From Zygnema cylindricum (Eukaryota; Streptophyta; Zygnematophyceae; Zygnematales; Zygnemataceae): a stretch of DNA of 64,000 bases. Under the pieces are notes generated by a model that saw only the letters and a list, made by a program, of their open reading frames with translations, made no database searches and was not told the origin of the DNA. The stretch's first letter is position 1, and each line of letters opens with the position of its first letter. The translations under genes and the position numbers were made by a program. The DNA is taken from NCBI GenBank assembly GCA_037447655.1, contig JBBHKE010000236.1, positions 60,495 to 124,494 of the forward strand, in the 5' to 3' direction. Of this stretch, positions 30,919 through 42,929 are shown in pieces.

Positions 30919-31475
30919 GGTTTTGGGCAGAAGCAATGAACTGTGCTAATTACCTCAAAAATAGAGTTCTTACTTTAGCTATAAAAGGTCAAACACCTTA
31001 TGAGAGATGGACTGGTCGGAAACCAAACATATGTCTCTTAAAGGTTCTCGGCAGTCAAGTATTCAGACTAGATACAGATCGGTCTAATTAGAAGCTAGAT
31101 CCTAAAACAAAACCGGGATACTTATTAGGATATGATGAGGATGTAAAAGGATACAAAGTTTATGATCTAAAAACGGAAGATATAATCTTTGTAAAACATC
31201 TAGAAGTTATGGATGCAGGAAAGTCTGTGGATCCTTTCAAGTATACAAAGTCAGTAAAAATCAGATTTGAGTCAGAAAATTCCGATGACTTTGAGCTTCC
31301 TAACTATCCTGGTTTTAGAGAAGATGACATTCTTGCATGTACAAATCAGACCAAAAAGGACTCGGCTGCGGAAACTCTAGTGACAACTCTACACGAAGTG
31401 GAAGATGTGGTGGAAATTGATTCGAAATCAAGGGACACGGGTGAAGCCAAGATTGTTCGAAAAAACCCAGGATAA
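30919..31475 (+). pseudogene. pol: Integrase C-terminal part of copia C
   Basis: PYERWTGRKPNICLLKVLGS, then GYLLGYDEDVKGYKVYDLK and KSVDPFKYTKSVKIRFESEN. Interrupted by a TAG near 31087-31089 and ended by TAA near 31473. Confidence 0.8.
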
Positions 31476-32560
31476 CCATCTACCCTGGCCACAGATTTTG
31501 AGGGGGGAAGGAGAAAGAGCAAAAGATTGCAAGAAAAACAGGTTAATAACAAGGTATTAAAACTATATCATCAAGATGAACCTCACACTAATGGAGAGGC
31601 GATGACTTGTCCAAATAGGAACCGGTGGAAGACAGCCAACAATGAGGAGATGGCCTCAATTATGACAGCCGATACTTGGGAGCTGGTGGATTGTCCACCT
31701 AACCGAAAACCAATTGGTTGTATGTGGGTGTTCAAATTAAAACTTAACCAAGTGAACACCATTGAGCGTTACAAAGTCCGGTTACTGGCAAAAGAACTTA
31801 CACACAAAGAAGGAATTGACTACGAGGAAACCTTTGTCCCGGTCGTAAGATTTCCCTCCGTGCACATACTTCTTAGTGTGGCAGCAGCGAAAGACATGGA
31901 GGTGCACCAGATGGACATCAAGACAACCTTTTTGCATGGAGAATAGGAAGAGGAGATCTTCATGCGACAACCCAAATAATTTGTGGAGGAAGGAGAGGAG
32001 AGTAAGGTATGCCAGGTAATTAAATCTCTTTATGATTTGAAACATGCTCCTCAATGTGGAATAAAAAGCTTGATGAGTTTCTTACCAGTCTGGGATATAT
32101 CCGGATTAGCTCAGATCACTCAATCTATGTTTTTGAAGATGAGAAAGGTTTTATATTTATTGCAATTTATGTTGATGATTTGCTTGTTTTAAGTAAATCA
32201 ATGGAAAAAATTAATAAATTGAATACTTATCTTAATGGGAGATTTTAGATGAAGGATATGAGGGAGGCAAGATACATATTGGGAATTCAAGTAGAAAGAG
32301 ACCGAGAAAGAAAGATTATAAGATTGACTCAAAAGGAAGCAATCGGGAACATGTTGGAAAAATTTCAGATGGATAAAGCTAATAGTTGTACAACTCCAAT
32401 GGAGTTGAAGAAGGGAAGTGAGGGGAGTGAGCAAGAAGGAGTCATTCTGTTAGACTATTCCTTACAAGCAATTAGTGGGAAGCCTAATCTATTTTATGAA
32501 TTGTACCCGGCCGGATTTAGTTACAGCTCTAGGAGTGATGAGCACAAGTCTAAATGCTCC
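31476..32560 (+). pseudogene. pol: Reverse transcriptase of copia C, multiply broken
   Basis: WELVDCPPNRKPIGCMWVFK, YEETFVPVVRFPSVH, HQMDIKTTFLHGE; a one-base loss near 32055; then IAIYVDDLLVLSKSMEKINK with an intact YVDD. Further frame changes occur near 32248 and 32460. In-frame TAGs lie at about 31945 and 31978. Confidence 0.82.
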
Positions 32561-33124
32561 CACTAAGAGGGATAAGGAGGCGGCTAAGAGAGTCCTTAGA
32601 TATTTGATATGAATTAAGGATTTATGGTTGCATTTGGGTGGGGAGAATACTGACATCACTACTTGGAGTGATGCCAATTATGGTGATGCTTCGATGAGGA
32701 GATGTACTTCTGGATATGTATTATATGTGGGTGATGGGGCTTGCTGTTCGAGTAGTAAACAATAAAAGGTTATTGCTCAGTCCACCATGGAGGCTGAGTA
32801 TATGGCCTCTTGCTCTGTTGTAAATGAGTTGATGTGGGTCAAGTCTTTACTTAGTGAGCATGATTACCTTAAGAGTGGTGTGCAGAAAACTTTTTGTGAT
32901 AATCAGGCAGCAATTGCTATTTGTGCCAATCATAAACATCATTTTGAAGCCAAACATATGGACATCAGACTCAGCTTTGTTAGAGAGAAAGTAGAAAACA
33001 AAATAATCACTTCAGAGTATTGACCAGATTGCGAGATGGTAGCAGATATGATGACTAACCCTGTGCCTTCCCCTAAGCGAATTTTTTGCAGGGAGAAGTT
33101 TGGTCTGAAATTAAAGAGTAACAA
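32561..33124 (+). pseudogene. pol: RNase H of copia C
   Basis: TTWSDANYGDASMRRCTSGY, AQSTMEAEYMASCS, FCDNQAAIAICANHKHH and HMDIRLSFVREKV are readable between stops (TAA about 32764, TGA about 33022). Ends just before the polypurine tract 33125-33138. Confidence 0.8.
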
Positions 33125-33138
33125 GAAAATAAGGGGAG

Positions 33139-34202
33139 TGTAGAAATTGATGGTTTTTTTAGTATTTTCTAGGTTTTAAATGAAATGCAAAAAAGAAGCC
33201 GATGCAATCTGCCTCCAACTCCTCTCTTCAACTCCCACTCTTTTTGCAGTCACTGAAAGTTGGAGAGGAAGCTAGAGCCATTGCTGCCTATGCTATCTAA
33301 AGATTTCGTGGTAGTAGATCAGTTGATTTACGGGTAGTAGATTAGTTGATTTACTAAAAAAAGAGCTGTTGGACACAGGATTTGATTCTGGTACCTACCG
33401 CCCGTCTAAGCTGCCAGTAGGCAGTAGCTTTATCCATTTAGTCTAAGACTAGTCTTACGTCATATAAGGTTTGATAATTATATGAATGTTTCCACGTCGA
33501 CTAATTCATTTAACGATAACTATTTACGGGATACATAGATTCGGTTATGTTAAGTACGCATTAAGGTACGGAGAAGAAACAAGTACCGCTCATTTGTTTC
33601 TATAGCGAAACGAATACCGCGCAGGTATTTATGACGGCTACGATTGAAATCTGCATTTAATCAGACGGCCAGAATGAATGCCGAGATCGCGGAACTGGAT
33701 TTCGGCGGTTCGTGATCATCGCCACATTGGATGACACGTGGCACCATGACATTAGATTTTGGCATCTTTAGGGATTAGTAAAACAAATGCGGATATGACA
33801 TGTGTCCACTTTTTGGCCACGTCGAACAATGTCCGTACAGAAAGTACACCGACAATTGTACCTTACAACAATGTAACATGATTGGTGTCGTACGTCAGAA
33901 GATAGAGTTTTAGAGAGAGATAGGACTTTGAAAAATTTGGAAGATAGGACCCTCTTTCTAGAGAGCTTTTGTACAAAAGGTCAACTTTGACCCTGTATAA
34001 CTTACTGCTCGGGGGAGCAAATTAAGAGATTTTTTTTGCTATCGACTCAAGGTAGTCTTCCCTTCACAAAAGTTAAGATGGTCAGAGTTTTTGTTTGCCA
34101 GGGTGGCTGTTATTCTTGCTGAAACACAAAGGGGTCAAGATTATCTTAGACGCTTCTTGCAAGCTGCCTTTTCAGAGGACCTATAAAGGTCTCAGAGCTG
34201 CA
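33139..34202 (+). repeat. 3' LTR of copia C (family 2)
   Basis: Starts TGTAGAAATTGATGG and ends CTCAGAGCTGCA. Shares hairpin and TATTTAT motif positions with the F and G LTRs. Directly followed by T0 sequence. Confidence 0.88.
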
Positions 34203-34562
34203 CATATCAAAACCTGCAATGGGTGCGGATGAAAAAGTTTATCTGTACAATTGCCTAAACTGCAACCAAACCGGTCACGGGTGGAAACAATGCCCTACGA
34301 CGCTCAACCTAGAACCTGTTATAAAGCAAAAGGAGTTTAAGAAGGAATGTTCAGAATGAACCAAAAGCAATAGGAATGCAGGCAAGGAGGAGGGGAAGGG
34401 GACAGCACGCCAGTCACAAAAGAAACTTATAAACCTACTCCGCACTCTGAAATCGCTAAAATGTCACAATCCCAGTTAAGAAAGATCCGACTTCCTAAAT
34501 TTGACGATGTTTAGATCTCTAATGAGCTAAGGGGGAAGTGCACAAGTGAAGGGTCAAAATGT
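34203..34562 (+). pseudogene. gag: T0 gag remnant with CCHC zinc knuckle
   Basis: MGADEKVYLYNCLNCNQTGH begins a segment with the knuckle CLNCNQTGHGWKQC at about 34256-34297, the nucleic-acid-binding part of Gag. Lys/Arg-rich sequence and several stops follow before copia D interrupts. Confidence 0.65.
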
Positions 34563-35602
34563 TGCAATTCTGTGTCCTCCATTTGACCACAAAATATAGG
34601 AAGCCTCTAAATAGTATTTAACTAACCCACTTCAAGCCACAACCACTGCTGTCCAAGAAGGCAAAATGACAGTTTGACTGCACCCTTATGCAGCCTGGAC
34701 TCCCCTGAGTCTGTAGCAAAAAAAATCACTGAAAACGGCCAACCAGCCGATAAGTTATGAGGGGGTAAAAAATGCCATTTTGTACAAACTCTCAAAAGGA
34801 GAGGTGACTACCTACCAAAATTTTCTAAGTCCTGATTCCCTCTAATAACTTCTATCTACTGAAATACGGACCAATCACATTACTGTACCGTACCAAAAAG
34901 TACTAGTGCCGGTGTACCTTTTGTACGGCCTATGTAAGACAAGGCTATTAAGCGGACGCGTGTCTGCTTTTCACTCGTCCGTACATTCCTCAGAATTCCT
35001 ATGACTGAATGTCATCTCTCCACGTGGCTCCAGGTCATGCCACGTCACAAAACGCCAAAGTGACCACTCCGGGATTCTGACGATGATGTGCACCATTGGA
35101 TTCGCAACGAGATGCAATGTTAGCCGTTATAAATACTTGCGCGATATTTATTTCGCTGTCAAAACAAAATGCGTGGTATTCGTTTTGAAAAAATGTCATA
35201 CTTCGTACTTTCATAAAACTGTATCTATGCAAGCCGTATAAAGTTTTTGTTAAATGAATGTGTTCATCCTTATTGATATATATATCTATCACATACAATA
35301 GCATTTAGCATTGGTCCTAGTCTAATTGGATAAAGCTGACCGCTATCGGCCAACTTGACAAACCGAAGGTATTGGGATCAAATCCCCGGTCCGTCAGGTA
35401 TATTTTTAGTAACCTACTAAAAATAACTGCTTGTTTCAACTAAGGCAGCCATGGATCAACCTCCCTCTCTTTCCTTCAGTGACTACAACAAGTATGGGGG
35501 CTAGAGAGAGGAGGTGGAGGCAGGCTGTCCGTCCTTTTTTCTTTTCTTTTATACTAACCTATTAAACCTAGAAAATACTCTAGAAATCTATTATTTTCAA
35601 CA
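34563..35602 (-). repeat. 3' LTR of copia D
   Basis: Complement begins TGTTGAAAATAATAG; polypurine complement CTCCCC follows at 35603. The antisense tRNA-like module is at 35317-35393. Confidence 0.95.
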
Positions 35603-35615
35603 CTCCCCTTTTTTT

Positions 35616-36263
35616 CTAGTCTAATTTTAATTTTTCTTTCAACCTGCATTTTTCGCGACAATATTGTAATTTAGGAGAGGGCACAGGTTTGGTCATCATG
35701 TCAGCCACCATTTCTTCATCAGGTCTATACACGAGATTTAGAATTTTATTTTCAACTTTTTCTCTTACGAAGCTTAATCTTATGTCCATATGTTTTGCTT
35801 TAAAATGGTGTTTAAGATTGGCTGCAATTGCGATTGCAGTGTGATTATCGCAAAAGATTTCATGCACTCCCTCCTTCATATATCCCAATTCTTACAACAA
35901 TGACTTCACCCACATTAGTTCATTTACACCAGAACAAGACGCCATATACTCAGCCTCTTTAGTAGACTGAGCAACCACCTTTTGTTGCTAACTGCTCCAA
36001 CAGCAAGCACCTTCCCCCACATACAAAACATATCCAGAAGTGCATCTTCTCATAGGTGCATCCCCATAACCGGCATCACTCGAAGTGGTGATATCAGTGT
36101 GCTCCCCTCCCAAATGCAACCATAATTCTGTGGTTCCAACCAGATATCTCATGACTCTCTTGGCTGCCTCCCAGTCTCTCTTTCTGGGATCATTAAGATT
36201 CCTACTTTGTACTCCAACTGCTACCGCTATGTCCGGCCTGGTACAGTTCATAAAGTAGATCAA
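35616..36263 (-). pseudogene. pol: RNase H of copia D
   Basis: Two ORFs cover the domain: SSDAGYGDAPMRRCTSGY (upstream part) and MKEGVHEIFCDNHTAIAIAA through ADMMTKPVPSPK (downstream part), with stops between 35888 and 35988. Confidence 0.85.
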
Positions 36264-36275
36264 ACTTCCTACGAC

Positions 36276-37220
36276 CTATCTATAAAGGATAGATTTCATA
36301 ATCTCTCTCTCCTCTGGACTCATCTGATCGTCTAAGATCATCACTCCTCCTTCTACACTCCCATCATTTACTTTTTTCAAGTCCATGGGAGTGGTACAAC
36401 TGTTAGCATTTTCCATCTGGAATTTCTCAAGCATAATACCTATTGCTTCTTTCTGAGTAAGTTTGATAATCTTCTTCCCCCTATCTCTCTCCATTTGGAT
36501 CCCCAAAATATATTTTGCCTCCCCTAAATCCTTCATATCAAATCTGCCCCTAAGATCTTTCTTAAGCCTATTGATCTTCTCCAAAGAATTACTTAACACA
36601 AGCAGATCATCCACATAAATTGCAATAAAAATGACACCATTCTCATCTTCAAACATATAGATAGAATGGTTAGAGCTGATACGGATATATCCCAGACTGG
36701 TGAGAAACTCATCTAGTTTCTTATTCCACTGGCGGGGAGCTTGCTTCAATCCATATAAGAATTTTATGAGCCTGCAGAATTTGCTCTCCTCTCCATCTTC
36801 CACGAACCCCTCGGGTAGCCTTATGAAAATTTCTTCCTCTAACTCACCATTAAAAAAAGTTGTCTTAATGTCCATCTGGTGGATTTCCATGTCTTCCGCT
36901 GCTGCCTGACTGAGGAAAATCCTTACTGAGGGGAACCGAAAAACTGGAGCAAAGGTCTCCTCATAGTCAATCCCCTCTTTTTGAGTAAACCCCTTTGCTA
37001 CCAATCGAGCCTTATATCTCTTAATGGTATTATCTGGGTTCAGTTTTAGTTTAAATACCCATTTACACCCAATAGGTTTCGTGTCTGGAGGACAATCCGC
37101 TAATTCCCAAGTATTTGCTTCCATGTTAGAAGCCATCTCATCATTTATGGATCTAATCTATCTTTCTTTCTCTAGACTATTCTCTGCCTCCGAGTAAGAC
37201 CGAGGCTCATCTGGGTGAGA
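36276..37220 (-). pseudogene. pol: Reverse transcriptase of copia D
   Basis: ORF 36276-37136 spans nearly the whole RVT_2 domain: WVFKLKLNPDNTIKRYKARL, YEETFAPVFRFPSVR, YGLKQAPRQWNKKL, IAIYVDDLLVLSNSLEKINR. The catalytic YVDD is intact. A stop lies at the junction with RNase H (about 36278). Confidence 0.9.
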
Positions 37221-37284
37221 TAGCTTTGTTACCTTATGAGCTGTTTGATTTTCTTCTATCCTTTTGCTGCTCCTCCTTCCTCCC

Positions 37285-38629
37285 TCAAACTTTAAAAGCT
37301 GGAATGGATGGAAGTCTTGGATTTCTTCTCATTGTCTCATCGGCTTCCCTGTCCATGGAAGCCGGTTCTTGTCCCGCTTCTTCTATCTCCTCGAAGTCCA
37401 TAGGAGTATGTGAGGTTTGCGGTGAGTCTCCAATATCTTGGATCTCCCATGAATCTGCAATCACGGTTTCACTCATGTCTCTTTCGGGAACGACCGAGTT
37501 CTCCTCACTGTCGGACTCAAATCTGAATCTTATCTTCTTTGTATATTTGAAGGGGTCAAATGACTTCCCTTCATCCATGACAACTAAGTGTTTGACCAGA
37601 ATGATATCTTTCTTTGCTAAGTCATAGACTCTATATCCCTTAACATCCTCGTCATATCCCACAAAGTATTCAGGTTTTCCCTCAGCATCTAGTTTCCAGT
37701 TTTTCCTATCCGTGTCAAGACTGTAAACTTGGCTACCAAATACTTTAAGGTGTGAGATATCTGGTTTCCTTCCAACCCATCTCTCATAAGGTGTCACTCC
37801 CTTTATAGCTGAGGTAAGGACTCTATACATAATGTAGTTGGCAGAGTTCATTGCTTCTGCCCAAAATCTCTTTCCTAATTTCTTGTCTGCCAACATACTA
37901 CATGCACTATCTCCTAGTGTTCGATTCAACCTCTCAGCTACCCCATTTTGTTCTGGGTTATATGGTACAATTTTTCTGGTGCTGCACTCCCTCATATCTC
38001 AGATATTCCTCAAATTGGTTAGAGGTATATTCCCCCCCATTATCACTCATTATTCTCTTAATGGGGGTTTCATGCAACTTCTCACTCCAGGCTTTATATT
38101 CTTTGAAGTAAGTTGATGCTTTAGACTTTGTTTTTAGAAAGTACACTCTAGAGTATCTACACCAGTCATCGGTTATTGTCATCATAAACCTCTTTCCTCC
38201 AACCGAAGGTACTTTTGCTGGTCCCCAAATATCTGTGTGGACCAAGTCTAACACTTTCTCACCTCTATATGTGGCGGCTTTGGGAAAGGGAAGTCTGTGA
38301 GCCTTACCTTGAGCACAACCACTACAATCATCCATCATTTCATTATCCCCAAACTGAATGCCTTTTACTACCCCAAGCTTTTTCATTTCCCTCAACCTAT
38401 CAAAATGCACATGCCCCAACCGCTTATGCCATATCATCAACTTAGGAACACCAACATAATAAGCATTATTCTTTTCATTACTCAAGTTAAGCCTAAACAT
38501 TCCTTGGCTACCCTTATCTACCATGAAGTAAACTTCATCCCCATACTTAGTTGTAAAGACTCCCTTTCTAGTGAAGGTATTAAACTCTTTGTCATCTAGC
38601 ACAGACGTACAAACAAGATTTTTACTCAC
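37285..38629 (-). pseudogene. pol: Integrase of copia D
   Basis: HHCC region (WHKRLGHVHFDRLREMKKLG, CSGCAQGKAHRLPFP), core VHTDIWGPAKV and SDNGGEYTSNQF, then after a one-base insertion near 37975, NGVAERLNRTLG onward. Keeps TDDW (Trp) where copies A and B have TAG. Confidence 0.88.
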
Positions 38630-39095
38630 CTGAGGAATGTAGAGTACATTTCAGAATGTAGGTATAGAAGTCTTACCCTCCACTAAGACTTTCAGACCTA
38701 CTGATCCCACTAGATCTGTAGTAACCACTCTCCCATCCCCATACTCTATTTCTACAGTGGGGATCTTTCTTAGCTTAGTGAAGAGTTCTTTATCACGACA
38801 CATATGGATGGATGCACGTGAGTCGATAATCCATCCTTCCCTTGGAGCTTCCTAAAATTGCTCTAAGGGCAGACTTCTGTCTCCGACAGATCTCCTTCTC
38901 CTCGAGGCTCTCGTCAAGAAGAATCTCCCCATCCTCCTCAGAGGACTCATCCTCGGTTTCTTCGTCACTTTTGTAACCACAAGTGCCTTTTTCTTCCCTC
39001 CAGAAAAACCCCCTCCACGATTCTTTTGCAGCCTCAGCTCCGACAGCTTGACAGAATCTGCGATGAAGTATCGCGGTATTTTGCAAAAATGACAA
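38630..39095 (-). pseudogene. pol: Protease and zinc-knuckle region of copia D
   Basis: The protease motif reads IDSRASIHMC (about 38845-38805), with the conserved Gly of DSGA changed to Arg. The knuckle is degraded (CHFCKIPRYFIADS: His and last Cys lost). Small frameshifts near 38860 and 38965. Confidence 0.75.
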
Positions 39096-39942
39096 AGACC
39101 CTTTGGGGGCGTCGGCCCCTAGAATGATCTCTTTCCCCTTTGTAAGGTTTTTTCGGGTCCTTCCCCCATCGGTCCTCTCCTGTTGCTAGAGCTTGAATGC
39201 TCTTCCCTCCTCTCCTAATCTCCATTGTGTTTTCCTGCACAAGTATCATCTTGACAACTGTGTTCCATTTCCATGAACTATCAGGCATTTCCTGTACTCG
39301 ATACACTATGTTCTCGAACTTATCTGGTAATTTCATGACAAGAGTGTTAACTTTCATTTTCATAGTACCTGTCCACCCAGCACTTTCCATCTCCATATAG
39401 AAACAAGAAAGATCATTACAGTAATCTAACATCTTTCCTCCTTTGTAAGTGTAACTCACTAGCTTTTCCTCAGCCAATTAGAGCTCCTGAATAGTTCCAG
39501 CTCTATAAATCTCCACCAAACTCACCCACAACTCCTCGGCCTTGTAAATGTGAAGATGAGGTGTGGCAAAAGCTTGAGTGAGGTGCCTGAGAACGAAGTT
39601 CTTGGCAGCCATGTTTACATCCTCCCACATTTGAGTATCGTTCTCCGCAGTCTTCACGATCGCCGCTCCCGGTACTGTGGCAATAGGAGTAAGGGATGTC
39701 TCCTTCCCTTTTCCCTTCTCGGACACACTGCTGTCCTCATCATCTGCCTCCTCCGCTGAGGCAGCCGTTGCTGCAGGAAACGTTACTCCTCCAAATCCTG
39801 TTGGAGTTCTTGAAGTTGGACGTTTCACTTGTCCACTTACGATACCCCAATATCCTTTTTTGAACAAAGCTCCCATCATCATGGTTTCCCAATAGACAAA
39901 ATCACATCAATTGAAGGTGGACACCCTAGAGGGTGGGCCCAT
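39096..39942 (-). pseudogene. gag: Gag of copia D
   Basis: ATG at 39942 in the primer-binding site, TGA at codon 12, then MMMGALFKKGYWGIVSGQVK to a TAA at 39478-39480, then LVSYTYKGGKMLDYCNDLSC to a frameshift near 39110. Colinear with gag of A. Confidence 0.87.
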
Positions 39943-39946
39943 AACC
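39932..39946 (-). other. Primer-binding site of copia D
   Basis: The complement is GGTTATGGGCCCACC, an exact 15-base match to the complement of the plant initiator tRNA-Met anticodon arm, directly against the LTR. Confidence 0.85.
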
Positions 39947-40985
39947 TGCAATTCTGTGTCCTCCATTGGACCACAGAATACAAGAAGCCTCTAGGTAGTA
40001 TTTAACTAACCCACTTCAAGCCACAACCACTGCTGTCCAGGAATTCAAAATGACAGTTTGAGTGCACCCCTATGCAGCCTTGACTCCCCTAAGTTGGTAG
40101 CAAAAAGAATCACTAAAAACGGCCAACCAGCCGATAAGTTATGAGGCAGTAAAAAATGCCATTTAGTACAAACTCTCAAAGGGAGAGGTGACTACCTACC
40201 AAAATTTTCTAAGTCCTGATTCCCTCTAATAAATTCTATCTACTGAAGTAAGCACCAATCATATTACTGTACCGTACCAAAAAGTACTACTGCCGGTGTA
40301 CCTTTTGTACGGCCTATGTATGACAAGGCTATTAAGCGGACGCGTGTCTCCTTTTCACTCGTCCGTACATACCTCGGAATTCCTATGACCGAATGTCATC
40401 TCTCCACGTGACTCCTGGTCATGCCACGTCACAAAACGCCAAAGTGACCACTTCGGATTCCGGCGATGATGTGCACCGTTGGATTCCCAGCGAGACGCAA
40501 TCTTAGCCGTTATAAATACTTGCGCGATTTTTATTTCGCTGTCAAAACAAAATGTGTGGTATTCGTTTTGAAAAAGTGCCATATTTTGTAATTTTATAAA
40601 ACTGTATCTATGCAAGCCGTATATAGTTTTAGTTAAATGAATGTGTTCCTCCTTATTGATAAATATATCTATCACATACAATAGCATTTAGCATTGGTCC
40701 TAATCTAATTGGATAAAGCTGACCGCTATCCGCCAACTTGACGAACCGAAGGAACCGGGATCAAATCCCGGGTCCGTCAGATATATTTTTAGTAACCTAC
40801 TAAAAATAACTGCCTGTTTGAACTAAGGCAGCCATGGATCAACCTCCCTCTTTTTCCTTCAGTGACTACAACAAGTATGGGGGCTAGAGAGAGGAGGTGG
40901 AGGCAGGCTGTCCGTCCTTTTTTCTTTTCTTTTATACTAACATATTAAACCTAGAAAATTCTCTAGAAATCTATTATTTTTAACA
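39947..40985 (-). repeat. 5' LTR of copia D
   Basis: Pairs with 34563-35602. The best tRNA-like module in the window lies at 40696-40775 and the hairpin at about 40273-40313. Confidence 0.95.
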
Positions 40986-40990
40986 AATGT

Positions 40991-41181
40991 GTGGCTTGTG
41001 AGTTTATGGGCTATAAAGAAGGGCAATTTTTCGGAAGAATGAAGTCCCAAAAGAAATGATGCAATATGCTTTGTTCACAAGTGACAGGGAAACAACTGTT
41101 AATCCTCTGCTATTGCAAATGTTGTATCCCTGGGGACGTCGATCACCAGATGAACCGGGACCTAGTAGACTAACGCCGGAA
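40991..41181 (+). pseudogene. gag: T0 gag-region piece between copia D and F
   Basis: One frame reads EMMQYALFTSDRETTVNPLL, then LQMLYPWGRRSPDEPGPSRL, and continues across the F insertion point into 47666 (LTPEHIN). Another, upstream, has a C-x2-C pair (CVACEF) spanning the D insertion point. Confidence 0.55.
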
Positions 41182-42246
41182 TGTAACCTTGAGACCTCTA
41201 TAGGACCTCAAATTAAGTAGCTCACACAAAGCCTTTAGGATAACCCTGACCCCTTTGTCTTTCAGCACGAATAACTGCCACCCTGGCAAACAAAAACTCT
41301 GACACCTTCACCCTTGTGATGGGAAGACTTCGTTGAGTTGATAACAAAAAGAATCTTTGAATTTGCTCTCTTGAGCAATAAGTTATGGAGGGTCAAAGTT
41401 GACCTTTTGTACAGAAGCTCTCTGGGAGAGAGGGTCCTATCTACCAATTTTTTCTAAGTCTTATCTCTCTGTAAAACTCTATCTACTGGTGTACGACACT
41501 AATCATATTACATTGCTGTACACAAAAGTATAGCTGCCGGTGTACTTTATGTACGGATATTGTACGACATGGCCTAAATGTCGACACATGTCATATCCGG
41601 ATTCAATCCTGTAATCCTCGGAGATGCCGCGATCTAACGTAATCGTGCCACATGTCATCCGATGTGGCGATGACCAAAAGCCGTCGAGAATCTCTTCTGC
41701 GATCTCTGATTTTTTTTCGGCCGTCCGATTGATTGTAGATTTCAATCGTAGCCGTCATAAATGCTTGTGCGATATTTGTTTCGTAAAAGAAACAAAATGC
41801 GCGATACTCGTTTTTTATCCATACCGAAATCCGAACTTTTACATAACTCGATCTATGTATCCGTAAACATCCGCCGTTAAATGAATTTTCCTACGTGGCA
41901 ACATTTTAATAAATATCAAACCCTCTAGTATGTATCTTAATGTCTAGACTTAACAGATAAGTCTACCGGCTATTGGCGTTCTGATAGTCGGCAGGTACCA
42001 AGATCTAATCCTGGTTCCGACATACTACTTTTAGCAAATAAACCTACCTATCCTTAAATCACCTAATCTATTTCCCGTAAACCTCTGGATAGCCTAGGTA
42101 GCCATGGCTCTAGCTTCCTCTCCAACTTCTCAGTGACTGCAACAAGTGTGGGAGTTGGAGAGAGAAGTTAGAGGCAGACTGACACGGCTTCTTTCTGTAT
42201 TCCAATTTAGACCTAGAAAATAATAAAAGAACCATCGATTTCGACA
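41182..42246 (-). repeat. 3' LTR of copia F
   Basis: Complement starts TGTCGAAATCGATGG. Hairpin at about 41514-41553; tRNA-like module near 41934-42025. Confidence 0.93.
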
Positions 42247-42259
42247 CTCCCTTTATTTT

Positions 42260-42900
42260 CTAGTCAATCTTTAATTTTAGACCACACTTCTCCCTGCAGA
42301 AAATTAGCTTAGGAGAATGCATAGGTTTGGTCATCATATCTGCTACCATCTCACTATCTGGTCGGTACTCTAAACTGATTTTTTTTTTCTACTTTCTCTC
42401 TAAGAAAGCTGAGTCTTATGTCCATGTGTTTAGCTTTAAAATGATGTTTAGGATTGGCAGAAATAGGGATTGCAGCCTGATTATCACAAAAAAAAATTTG
42501 CACACCACACTTAAGGTGACAAAGCTCACCAAGCAAAAACTTGACCCACATCAATTCTTTTACAGCAGAGCAAGAGGCCATATACTCAGCCTCCATGGTG
42601 GACTGAGCAATAACCTTTTGCTGTTTGCTACTCCAACAGCAAGCCCCATCACCCACATATAATACATATCTAGAAGTACATCTCCTCATCGGAGCATCAC
42701 CATAACAGGCATCACTCTAAGTAGCGATGTCAGTATTCTCCCTACCTAAATGCAACTATAGATCCCTAGTTCCTATCAAATATCTAAGGACTCTCTTAGC
42801 TACCTCCGAATCCTCCTTAGTGGGAGCATTTAGACTTCTACTCAGCACTCCTACAGCCGCAGCTAAATTCGGCCGGGTATGATTCATAAAATAGATTAGG
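42260..42900 (-). pseudogene. pol: RNase H of copia F
   Basis: ORF 42354-42689 carries MRRCTSRYVLYVGDGACCWS, AQSTMEAEYMASCS, FCDNQAAIPISANPKHH and HMDIRLSF. Flanking stops near 42350 and 42715. Confidence 0.83.
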
Positions 42901-42929
42901 CTTCCCAATACTTGTCAGTAAGGAATAGT

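Larger units (their letters stand above)
30919..34202 (+). mobile_element. Copia C, 5'-truncated family 2 element
   Basis: Starts inside the integrase core (FWAEAMNCANYLKNR) at the breakpoint with copia B, and runs through RT and RNase H to a full 3' LTR. Gag, protease and 5' LTR are absent. Many stops and small frameshifts make it one of the more decayed copies. Confidence 0.9.
34563..40985 (-). mobile_element. Copia D, complete family 1 element inserted in T0
   Basis: 6,423 bases, LTRs 34563-35602 and 39947-40985, exact 5-bp duplications AATGT (34558-34562, 40986-40990). Same organisation as copia A on the opposite strand. Retains the YVDD active-site box but has many stops elsewhere. Confidence 0.95.

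Noticed and set aside
34558-40990. D and F as segmental duplications of one another
   Set aside because: Each has its own target duplication and they belong to different LTR families.
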